This document shows, piece after piece, positions 22,289 through 32,900 of a DNA stretch of 64,000 nt; the first letter of the stretch is position 1, and the number at the start of each line of letters is the position of its first letter. The stretch comes from Tanypteryx hageni (Eukaryota; Arthropoda; Insecta; Odonata; Petaluridae): the NCBI GenBank assembly GCA_028673005.1, contig CM054118.1, positions 64,785,401 through 64,849,400 on the forward strand. Reading direction: 5' to 3'. The position numbers and the translations under genes are program-made. The notes under the pieces are model-generated. The model was not told the origin of the DNA, searched no databases, and saw nothing but the letters and a program-made list of their open reading frames with translations.

Positions 22289-22487
22289 AGGTAATTTCCA
22301 ACCCAGTTTGCCTTCCCCTTTTTTAATAGTCTGTATAATCATTCGCTTCTCTCCTACTCTTCGTAGCACTTCATCGTTTTTCATCCTATCCGTCCATTTT
22401 ATCTTCAGCATTCTCCTCCAAGTCCACATTTCAAAGCTTTCCAAGTATTTTATGTCATTTTTCCTTAGCGTCCATGTTTCTGGTTAT
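22057..22487 (-). pseudogene. RTE-type LINE 3' fragment, copy 2
   Basis: Only the last part of the reverse-transcriptase protein survives: ETWTLRKND, then FEMWTWRRMLKIKWTDR, then DEVLRRVGEKR. A (GA)n microsatellite at about 22256-22285 (CTCTCT on the + strand) has expanded inside the coding part. The 3' end keeps the family layout: hairpin TGTC TACG GGCA (minus sense, 22091 down to 22080), 8 nt, then (ATG)5 (CAT x5 at 22057-22071). Severely 5'-truncated. Same orientation as copies 1 and 3. Confidence 0.82.
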
Positions 22488-23011
22488 ACGGATATTTATG
22501 TTTTGTACATTCATTACATCTATAAGTATGAAGCGAACTCACACTTAAAGTAATAAAAGATCCCCCGGAGTTTTGCATTTTGAGCAATCATAATTTTGTG
22601 ATGTTTGGGCAAGTGTAGAACGCGGTTGAATCGCAAGCATTGAGAGCAATGAACAATATAAATAGATATTTAACATTTGAGTTGTGTGTTATCCGTAAAG
22701 GAAAATGAGTCGAAGAAGAGTGCTAATGTAATGGCGAGGTAGGAAAGAAACAAATTGTGCGAGAATGAGACAGTTAATGGAAGGTGTTAGCTGGAGGCAG
22801 CTCGAAGCGATGTTTTCCAAAAGCATAATTAACCCTTTATAGTTGGTGATAAAGTATAGGGTGTTCGATTATATGACGGAAAATATAAACTTCTTATAAA
22901 CATGGGAAATAATTATTATCGGCAGGTTTTCATTATGGTTCATTAGCAGCCGGAATACGGAAAAAATTAACAAATATAATGTAAATTGGAATTTTTAGTG
23001 GATTCGATGAG
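22488..23011. other. No recognised gene
   Basis: Spacer between the RTE fragment and the foldback. Nothing recognised. Confidence 0.4.
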
Positions 23012-23020
23012 TTCTCAAAT

Positions 23021-23190
23021 AACAAAGTCCATTTGGGAAGGCTCCACTCTGTGAAAAGGTTCCATTTAAATGAAAAAGAAACTTGTAAATTTCCGCTATT
23101 GTTAGTGGAAATTAACAAGTTTCTTTTTCATTTAAATGGAACCTTTTCACAGAGTGGAGCCTTCCCAAATGGACTTTTTCATTCAAAGAT
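23021..23190. mobile_element. Near-perfect foldback (possible MITE)
   Basis: Arms 23024-23096 and 23105-23177 (about 73 bp each) are almost perfect reverse complements, starting AAAGTCCATTTGGGAAGG and separated by an 8-nt loop. They are bracketed by the 9-bp direct repeat TTCTCAAAT at 23012-23020 and 23191-23199, which may be a target duplication. No coding capacity. A transcript would fold into a long hairpin. Class not assigned. Confidence 0.75.
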
Positions 23191-23199
23191 TTCTCAAAT

Positions 23200-24543
23200 G
23201 TTATTTTTTCAGTGATAAAATCAAGCTCTTCCAGGGCGATGAATTTATGCGCCATATCACGTCTATTGGTACTTGAATCGAAGGACATGAAAATGACGTA
23301 CGCATGACCTGCGTAGGTGGTAGTGGTCTGGAGGGGGGGATAAGTGGAGAATGGGAAGAGATTATGGGATGGGATGGAGAGACCAGCAGTTGTACGTATG
23401 TATGCGGGATATCTCTTTCGTCCTTGCCTTCCGATACGTTGACTCTCCCGTATTCACAGGCCACTGGACCTTCTTGATGGACCCGACATCCGCTCCTTAA
23501 CACACTCCGTCCACCTCAATGCATGTTACAGTATTTTATTTGCTACAATTCCCCCCCTCCCCCCGCGACGCGTATCTTCCGCGCCACTTAATTAGGGGCT
23601 CGGCGCTCTTTTTTCGCATTTTTAACGACTTCCTTCGCCCACCCCATCTCTCAAAGCGATGTGGTATGAGTTACCACGTGGGGGATCCATTTAAAATTTT
23701 GCTGTTTCCATCCTTTTTTTCCAGTTTATTTACTGGGGAGTGGAAGCCATTTGGGCTTCACATGATTTCCAAATTATTTTCCTTTCACTCGAATGTGATG
23801 GCGAATTAGACGTTTATTTTCTTTTCTTCTTTGAATAACTGAAGTATCACTCTCGATGAATTCTGGGTTGTGTTATTTTATTTTTTAACGACAGGGCGCT
23901 TGCTCATAAATCTCTTGTAGAACCGTGGAAGAAAGATTATCTTTAGTATGATGAGAGCGGAAACTTTTGGGTTTTAAAATCAATTTGAAACACGAGATGT
24001 TGCGAATACGCGGGGAAGGGTCTCATACATTTATTCTAATCGCTCAGTTAACACAAGTTGACCAGTTTCTATCTGCGATATAACGGGGAAACGCCCTATG
24101 TTAATGAAACATTGGAAACAGTTGGTTAGCGGCTTCGTCTACGAGAAGCAGGAATGCATTTGGCGGGTACACCCATATGATTTTGCGATCATTGAAATCG
24201 AATCCGTGGGAGGTCTTTATTTTTATATAGCATGAGAAATTTTATGGCGATTTGAGCTTTTTTATAGAATTAATTCTATTAATTTTATTTTGTATGTCTC
24301 TGATAAAATTATTAGAATGATGGCCTATCGATTAGATAGAACTCTTGATGTTAAGCGAATACAAACATTACTCCTTAGTCCTTTTTTCTTTAAAAAAGAT
24401 TTTAGAGGCAGAAGACTATTTAATCCTAGAACGCATACGTATTTTTGGCAATCATTACTGCATACGGAAACCCAAGTTGTAATCATTGAATGAATTCCTG
24501 GTTTTATGTGTATCCACTTGTTTAGAAGCAAATGACTGGGGTT
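23200..24543. other. No recognised gene
   Basis: Contains a G/C-richer patch at 23300-23660. Frames up to 100 codons show no recognised domain. Confidence 0.4.
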
Positions 24544-25240
24544 GTAATGCTATTTTTAGCCTACTTTCCGGAATGGAAATAGGCTTATAGTTTCGTCGTT
24601 TTGTCTGTGTGTCTGCCCGTCCCTCCACATTAACTTTTGAACCAATAGACCGATTTTTATGACACTTGATGGCAATCTCTTGCTACTGAGACCAAGCTCC
24701 CGAGGATAGTTTTTGTTGCGAAGATTGAAATCCCGAGTTAGATTCCAGGAACTATCCTTCCCATTAGATTTACATGGAACATCTGAAATCCATCGTGCAG
24801 GGTAATTTTCTCTTGCACATTAAAATATCTTAGAATTGCAATATCAGGGGGAGTTTTGTACTATTCTCTTAAGAAAAGAATGAAGATTCTAATTTTTATC
24901 GTAGAATTTTGCTTATCGATTGTATTTCTTAGAATTTCGCGCAAATAGTGGTGTTTTTTGCAGTTTTTATCACTCATTACGATAGTGTTGCCATAGCAAC
25001 AACTATTGTTGGACTCAGATTCGGTAAATTCTAATACGTACAAGCGTTATTTTTGCCACAAAAATACGCCTGATGAATTTAGTTTTTCTTTCGAATGCAA
25101 TTGTAGTATTTTATAACGCTAAATTATGAAATTTGGGAACACAAAGAGCTACATATCCGCGATGACTTTAAAGCTATTAAAGGCAATATAAGTATTAAAT
25201 AAATGATTAAATGGAAAGTAGACATCATAAGTTTTTTTGG
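24544..25240 (+). repeat. Interspersed repeat family A, copy 3 (uninterrupted)
   Basis: The best full copy. It opens with a 28-bp palindrome at 24558-24585 (AGCCTACTTTCC start), then a GTCTGCCCGTCC tract, the tRNA-like segment with a decayed B box near 24733, AGGGGGAGTTTTGTAC, the X-box-like GTTGCCATAGCAAC at 24987-25000, and the AGTATTAAATAAATGATTAA stretch that is the empty site for Helitron H1. About 0.7 kb. Confidence 0.75.
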
Positions 25241-27470
25241 CTTAAGGAGTTTTATACAACTGTTCATCTTGTTAATAGTTAAAAACATTTCAATATTAAA
25301 GATAAAATTAACAAAATTGTTTGTTATAAATTATAAGAATAGTCTCTGGGTGTAAACAAATTTTCGATATGAAACGCATACATTATGGAATGCATGAATT
25401 TATTGAGCTTATTACATAATGGTATATTTGCAATGTTTGAATAACAACGACTAAAATTATTCATCGTTATCTCAATGTATGCGCCGTGGAAGAGATTAGA
25501 TTCTTCAGACTGTTTATGCTTATTCATAATTGTTAATAGGTAAAGTTACTCAGTATTTATTTAGCAAATTTAATGAAAAATTCCTTTATACGATATGATT
25601 AGGGCGAACAAGCTTCATATATTTCGTGCAACAATTTCTATTTACTTTTTTACCTCGTGATCGGAGATCTTCGAATGAAGGATTAGTCACTTGAAACGCC
25701 ATGTTTCATTGACAAAAAAAACAAAATTTAAAAACACCGTAATATGGTAGGATATTCGCCCATTATTTAAACATTTAAAATTCCGATACCAGGTGCTACA
25801 AAAATATTATAACATTAATGCATATGATATGATGGTGAATCTCAAAACCTCGAAAGATAAGAAAACAGCGCAATGAGCTTGACAGGCTGACAATTCCCTT
25901 CAATATGAGAACACTACACGAGCCGCCGAAAACACACGCGCTCTCATTGTGGAAAAATTATGCTACAGTTATTAGCTTGTGGTGTTGCAACATTCCGTAT
26001 GCATTCTATAGTTAAACGGGAGATTTTTGTGTCGCTTGTCAGATATTTGTTATTTATTCGGCAGTTTTTTGTTCAATTTATGCTAGTAGAACAGTACTTA
26101 CATACTTTGCTTTCAAGTTTGGGTCATACTTCGTGGTTAACTTTGTTAAAGATATTGTTTTTATAGATGGAGTGAAAGACTTAAACTCCAGCGTGTATAT
26201 ATGTGAGCTTAGCAAATATTTATAATTATTAGAGCAATTTCCCGTCAAAAATGACGGGTATACATGAGTAAAGTATTAAATTTAAATTAAGACACTTGCT
26301 ATTCTCTCACCCCTCTTCCTCCCGCTCATTCTCCTTTCTCGCACTCCCATTCTCCTCATCCTCCTCTCAAAAATGTTGCTATCATCTCAGCGTGTTATTA
26401 TATATATATAATATCTTACGCACAGAATGGCATTTTAAAAACAAACGACGAACGGAAAATACACACAGGGTAAGTGGATTGATTTGTAAAAAATATTTAA
26501 TGATAGTTATGTACTTGAAAAACAAACGACGAACGTAGGAAGTAAGCATGCGCAACGTTAAATTATTCCCCCTATAAAAGCATTGTACTCTCAAATGTGG
26601 CGATAATGAAGTTGTCATGGTAGCTCGTTTTTCTCATTGTTAAAAACCCGAAAAAATTTTGCTTCTATATACATTACGCTAATTCGACACGGATTAGAAT
26701 TTTCTTTAAAAAAAAAATAAACTTCTTTCAAGCACAGAATCGACCAAATCCCGAGTCGCGCCAGGCTTTTCAGTAATTTTAAAACGAAAATGGTGAATGT
26801 GCTACTCTCGTCCCCGTGTTAATCAAATGGAGAAAATAAACGTTCTCGGTGCGAAGGCAGATCCAAGCGTATGGCGAAAAAAATCGTCGAAGTCGTACTT
26901 AACGTTTTCGAGCTATTCGGTTTGTGAGAACACTTTGAAAATGTGCGCGTCAGACTTACAGATTGAGGTTCATTAATCGTGGAATATTCATTTGTGGCGC
27001 GTTTTTTCAATGCGCTCATAGTTTCATTTCGTCGTCTGTTCGTCCGTATGTACACTTACTTACGCTGGGATTACGATCGACGTTTACTGACGTGACGGAA
27101 ACGGAAGGTGGCGTTCCAGAAGCTTGGGAAGCGTGATAACCATTCTACTAATTACAATCGTCGTACGTTGGCGTCAACGCCGACGGAGACGGGGCGAACC
27201 TAGTCGAAGTCTAGCTTTCCCGTCACGTTGTTTCACGTCAGCCAATCAGATAAGACCACGTGGAATGATATTGACAATAATCACTCAACTCAATTAATAT
27301 TGACAATGCGTCAAATATTTTGAAACTCAACAATACTTTTCTATCAATATTTTGTATTGTCAATACCATCAATAATGCAGTCACGCTATAAATAATATTG
27401 ACAATACTTACATTGAAATTGTGACGAAACCGTAAACTATAGAGAGTGTAGATTTCTATACTGTTGCCAC
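25241..27470. other. 2.2 kb without a recognised gene
   Basis: A CCCGTCAAAAATGACGGG hairpin near 26240-26258 resembles the one at the outer end of family A copy 2. An 18-base direct repeat, AAAACAAACGACGAACG-like, occurs near 26437 and 26518. A cluster of ATTGACAAT/ATTGTCAAT words lies at 27265-27400. None is attached to a gene. Confidence 0.4.
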
Positions 27471-27474
27471 TTTT

Positions 27475-28037
27475 TATCCCACTTTCCAGAATGGAAATAG
27501 GCTTATAGTTTCTTCGCTGTGTCTGTCTGTCCGTCTGTCTTCCTCCCCTATTAACTTTAGAACCAATAGACCGATTGTCATGACACTTGCTGGAAATCTC
27601 TTGCTACTGAGGCCTAGCTCTCGAGGATAGTTTTTGTCGCGAAGATTGCAAGTCCCGGGTTCGATTCCAGGAGCTATAATTCCCATTTGTCTTACATGAG
27701 AAATCTGAAATCCATCGTGCAGGATAATTTTATCTTGCACATTAAAATATCTTAGAATTATAATATCGGAGCGAGATTTGTACTTTTCTCTGAGGAAAGG
27801 AATGGAGATTCTAATTTTTATCGTAGAACTTCGCTTATTGATCGTATTTCTTCGAATTTCGCGAAAATAGTGGTGTTTTTTTTGCAGTTTTGATCATTCA
27901 TTACGAGAGTGTTGCTATAGCAACGACTTTTGTTGGACTCGGATTCGGCATAGTCTATTATATGCACGCGTTATTTTTGTCACACAAATACGCGTGATGA
28001 ATTTAGTTTTCCTTTCGAATGTATTTGTAATATTTTA
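27475..28037 (+). repeat. Interspersed repeat family A, copy 4, left part
   Basis: Carries the opening hairpin block, a (TCTG)n tract at about 27520-27540, an intact B-box-like GGTTCGATTCC at 27658-27668, and the X-box variant GTTGCTATAGCAAC at 27911-27924. Interrupted at 28037 by Helitron H2. Confidence 0.75.
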
Positions 28038-28857
28038 CTAGTAGAAGGTGCTTGCATACTGCAAGCATTTCATCTCACCTTGAAAAAACATTAATTTTTC
28101 AGAGATATTTCATCATGAGAAATATTTCTTTAATTCTAAAGATTTCTCCTCTGGTCTGGTTTTCGTTTTTTCATTATGGAACAATAATGGAGTAAAACAA
28201 TCACTAATTTTTGCAATGTTAGGAATATTATACTTTTATCACATTGGGTTAATAATGCCACACATTTCTGCCAAATTTTAAATTTTTAGCACATTAGGAA
28301 GTGAAATAACATTTATCTAATTGTTTAAATTTAAATAATTTTTAACGGCTGCAATAACGATTTCATGGATACATTGAAATGTTTATTCGTTTATATATAC
28401 TAAACTCTAAATAACTTTAAAATTTCAGCTCTCTAACTCGCCCCGTAGTGTCTAAACATTACCTATTTGTTTAAATTTTAGGAATTTTTAACTGCCAAGC
28501 AAATTAAAATATCAAAATTTCTATAATTCCTCTTTCGTTTTTTTACAAATCCTACCTCTAAAAAAATTTCAGCTCCATAGCACATTCGGAAAAAGATAAA
28601 CCTTGAAAATTTGTTCAAACAACTGCGAATTTTTATCGGCCGCATTGTTGCACTTTTTCAAGATTTTCGGTTTTTCTAGTCGGTTTTGCACAAAATCCTG
28701 CATAAGAAAAAAATTTCGAATCTCCAGCTCATCTGAAAGTGCCTAAACATTAGTATCCTCCTACATGTATGTTTTATCCTCCTCCTCTGTAAGGAACGTC
28801 TATATATAATGATGTTATATCCTCCTCCTCTTTAAGGAACGTCTATATATATAATGA
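28038..28857 (-). mobile_element. Non-autonomous Helitron (H2)
   Basis: Read on the minus strand, the 5' end is TCATTATATATATAGACG (from 28857). The 3' end is CTAG (28041-28038), preceded by the hairpin TGCTTGCAGTATGCAAGCA (+ strand 28049-28067 in reverse: 8-bp perfect stem, 3-nt loop) 7 nt away. It lies exactly between A (28037) and T (28858). The empty site ATTTTA|TAACGCTAAATTATG is kept in sister copies of family A at about 4155 and 25105. The 5' terminal 45 bp is present twice (see findings). No Rep/helicase frame. Confidence 0.87.
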
Positions 28858-29000
28858 TAACACTAAATTATGAAATTTGGGAGCACAAAAAGCAACTCAT
28901 CCGCGGTGATTTTAAAACTATTAAAGCCAATATAGGCAAGTATTAAATAAATAATTATGTGAAAAGTAGGCATCATAAGTTTCGTTTGTATCATCTTGTT
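28858..29000 (+). repeat. Repeat family A, copy 4, right part
   Basis: Resumes with a TAACACTAAATTATG block after H2 and runs through AGTATTAAATAAATAATTA (empty site for H1) to the family end GCATCATAAGTTTCGTTTG, ATCATCTTGTT. Confidence 0.75.
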
Positions 29001-29970
29001 GTTCTCTACATTCGAGTTTTGAAAAATATACAAAGAGTCGAACAGAGGCCCATTAATTTTTTCACATCTCCGAAGATATAAAAGAAAGAAAGCTCAAATT
29101 TTGAACGTACATTTCCGCATTGATGCCACTTAGAAGCGAGGTTCTAGTGACCGAATATGTGGCGGTGTAACCACATGAAAAATAAATCAAGATGAGCTGA
29201 ATTTTACGCGTATGAACACGTGATAAAATTCAAATTCTCTTTCAGTTCGTCAATAAGGTTAATGAGAGAAATATTCGCATCACGAAATAAAACAAAATGT
29301 CACCTATTTTTATGGTAGGAGAAAATGCGCGACAATTTTATCCAGGTTCATGGACTGCACTCGTTGGCAAATACGTTCTTTACACGAAAACTACAATATT
29401 TTTTCTACCTAGGCTGAGAAATTTTAATTCCTGCTCCGATTGAAGGCATTTCTCTGTAAATTCGCTGAAAGGTTTCAGCGCTTAAGGACGTTCCTGCCAT
29501 GGATCCGATCTAACAAATTATTTTTCTAACTCTGAATACAAATAGCAATCCTGAGTCTGCCAGTTTGAAGTGTAATCAAGCTTAAGCGCGCCCCTTTCTC
29601 TTGGGACGGCGCTGCTGTTTCTTCTTTCGTAACTCGGTACATAAGAGGAATTTTATGAGACTGCCACGCGTTGTTTCTCTTAAAGAGGTAAAACCTGTGT
29701 GCAATTTATCTGAGCTTTTTGCGTTAGAATGATAATTGTATGCAAATAACGAATATATGGGACTTGCTGTTTATACTGTCTGTAAATGTATAAAAATTCG
29801 CAATATTAATATTATATTCACTTATATATAATAAATTATCTTGTTGAAATAAAGAAATTTGTAACGTAAATTATTTATTTATTTCAGGAATTTCTCTCGG
29901 TGATAAATTAAATCATTCGTAAGATCTTGCGGGGCCCAGTTTTGCTACTAATTCCTTCCTTTGGTTGCAG
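29001..29970. other. 5' flank of COMMD4; possible promoter and 5' leader
   Basis: A small GC-richer stretch at about 29580-29640 (AAGCGCGCCCC, GGGACGGCGCTGCTG) followed by a potential donor AAAGAG|GTAAAA near 29684 and an acceptor TTGGTTGCAG|AAGG at 29961-29974 suggests a non-coding first exon near 29.6 kb spliced to the ATG exon. This is inference from splice-like words only; no TATA box or defined start site. Confidence 0.3.
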
Positions 29971-29991
29971 AAGGACTTCATTTTCTTCAAA

Positions 29992-29994
29992 ATG
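29992..29994 (+). CDS. COMMD4: COMMD4 coding exon 1 (ATG only)
   Basis: The initiator ATG is followed at once by a donor GTGAGT (29995). It joins in phase 0 to the acceptor CCGACAG before 30865, giving Met-Arg-Phe-Arg-Phe exactly as in COMMD4 relatives. An acceptor-like TTGGTTGCAG just upstream (ends 29970) suggests the exon may be only 24 nt long (29971-29994). Confidence 0.88.
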
Positions 29995-32900
29995 GTGAGT
30001 ATAAAAAGCCATGTATCAATTTGCAAATAAGTTTTAAATTCCCAATAATACCGAAAATTCTACACTCTCGTATATTAGTTTAAATCCTTTTCAAACTAGT
30101 AAGTAGTCGGCTAATTACAACTAGTTAGATTTATAATAACATGAAATCATAAGATCGGTCTGTTCAATTTACCTCTTGCTGCTTCTTGATTTCTCAGATT
30201 TATTAAGAAGACTAACCAGAAAAAAATTATGCTCAAAAGGAGTTTAAATTGGTTCTTATTTCGTATAAATTAAATTAATCTCTAATTTTAATGGCTCTGT
30301 GAATTGTAAGTTGTATATATCTGTCGCGTATTAAGTGTGCTAATATTAAACGGTCAATTCTTTATAAATTCACCGAACCAGATGAAAAATTCGTTCGATT
30401 TTTGTGGCACAAGTCGAGCAAGTTCCTCATTTTGTATCAGGTAAACTTGCCTTTAAGTCCAACTGGCGGTGAATTCAAAATTATCACCCGAAAAATTGAT
30501 TTGTATGCTTGGCATACACGAATATTTTACTGAAAAAATTTATCGATAGGTGAAATTTTCCAGTCCAAATGTTTCATTGTATCACCTTTTGCTAGTTGTT
30601 TCTATTGAGATAAGCACCGATTTGCTTATATGTATAAATCTGAGACATTCCATTATCATCATTTTACCGCGGTCTAAAACCCATCATCTGTTCAAATTGT
30701 TGCTTATAAAAGCTTTTTGAAACACTCTTTGATGTTAAACTGTTTATTTAAATTGTTAGCGTGTACGTAATGCGGAAATCTAAGTATTTTGCGTAATTAT
30801 AATTTATTCTTTGTTTTTATCCGTCTCCGCATTCGTGTGACGCTTCTGTGTTTCTTTCCGACAGCGCTTCAGATTCTGCGGTGATCTCGACTGCCCAGAT
30901 TGGGTCCTCGCCGAGATGAACTCCCTCTCGCGGCTGGTGAGTTAAATATTGATTTGACGTCACTGTTCTGTGCTAGTTGTTTGTTTATAAATTAATCATC
31001 TCTAGTGTAATAGTATTTGCATATCTTTTTGGCCTATCTTCCGACGCATAACTCGGAATAATTCACAATAGAAGCTTCAAAGACGTAGCCGTAAAAACAC
31101 GATATATTGGCAACAGCAGGACCTGTCTTTTTTCGTCTCTGACCTCTAAACGAAATTAAAGCAAAATTGGAATTGATCAAATAGTGGCGTGAAACATTTT
31201 TATTTCATTACCTTCTTTGGCGGTCATTGCGATTCGCGATTACTTTATCAGATGGAACTGTATCCTTAAATAGGTTTAAAATACAACCAAATTCCTTCCT
31301 GAAGTCTCTATTTCTTGAATACCATTCTCCATAATTTCAATAATAATACTGCCTCTGTCATAATATTTGAAACGAGGCATTTTAATTTGTAATCTTCTGT
31401 TATAAGGCGTTATTTACAAAAAGTGGCAAAATGAACGCCTTATGATCAGGTCGTGTCCGCTTGCTCTCCGTCTTTTATGTCCGCATGTTTCTTCTCTGAA
31501 ATTATTGAGTGGATTTTCATGAAGGACGTTTTAGGCAAAGGGTAATAAGAAAATTATATAAATTGTTCATATAACCCAAGCGGGGACCCCTTGTTTTACC
31601 CTAGCAAGGGTTCCATCTTTCTAAGAACAAATAAGAAATTTCTCCGTCATATCTCGAAGAAAACATATTAGTAATATCAAAAAAGACTTCTAAGAAAAGT
31701 TGTAGAATTAGGGATTTAACATTATTACGCAATTCGTGAAGACCACCTCTGTTTTGCATCATGCACCCATGGAGTGTGCATCTTTTCTCTCGTTTCAGTT
31801 GTTACTGAAGTTTTGTTTTTTTTTTCGGCTATTTCCTTGAGGTATTCAGTCACCCTTTATCCGTTTAATCCTCTATTTTACCCAATGTAATCCATTAATT
31901 TTTATGCCTTTTTCCTTTCCCCAATGTGACCTGGAAGTTACGTATTTTATAAATAAACATCGATTGAAAATTAAATAAAACTTCTTTATTTATGATTTAA
32001 ATAACATTTAAGATCTTTTTATAGAATTAAACGAATTCAAGTGGAAAATAATTTGGGTAATCGAGTAAATTTCCAAGGAATTTCTTATGTAATTCTCGGA
32101 CTTATTATCAGTTTTCCTCCCTCCAATTCGTTTGTTTCTTTGTACAAAGGAATAAGAGCGCCTTAAAATAATTTCTTGTTTAATTTATGGAAATGTATGT
32201 TCGAAGTTCAATTTATAATACGCACATTAAGAGTAAAGTATTTTTAAGGTTTTGTGAAAATTAAAATATGCAATGGGTGTTTAGGATTAAATCCTCTATC
32301 CACTGCATATAGTGTAGAAGTTTTTAATTAAGAAGTTGCTTCTAATGGTATTACTTGTTCGCGTCTTCTTCTCTGGAGCGCTTCTTATCCTTCCACAAAT
32401 GCTATTTCGCTTGAACGTTGTCTTCTCTACATATTTTTATCTTAAAAACTAAGTGAATGTAATTAAAAAGACGGGTTTGAATTGTATGTCGTAGTTTCCA
32501 TTTTTTTATTTAATTGCAACATTTCTTGAATTACTGAAGCGTTTATATCTTTTAATATTTTTATTTAGTAATAACAAAATCATTCGTGGTCTTATTTTAC
32601 CAAAAGGATTTATAATGTTCGCTAGAATTAAAAGAGACGTCTTGCATATTATTTCTGATAGATAACATTTTATCTTACTCTAGTTTACTTGGTAAAGTTT
32701 GACTCATGCTATTTATTTGTTTTTGGCATTTCATTAAATTCATATTTTAAAAATGTCAATATCAATGTTTAAATTTGTTAAAGGTTACACGGATAACTAC
32801 ATGAAAATGTCATTTAAAAAATCATTTTTCGCTTCTGATGAAAGATAAATGGAACGATGCCATCTCTGTAACCAGGTTTTTTCATAGCCTTGTCTTAATT

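Noticed and set aside
24290..24531. Overlapping short frames near 24.3-24.5 kb
   Set aside because: No domain or conserved motif; both strands open by chance.
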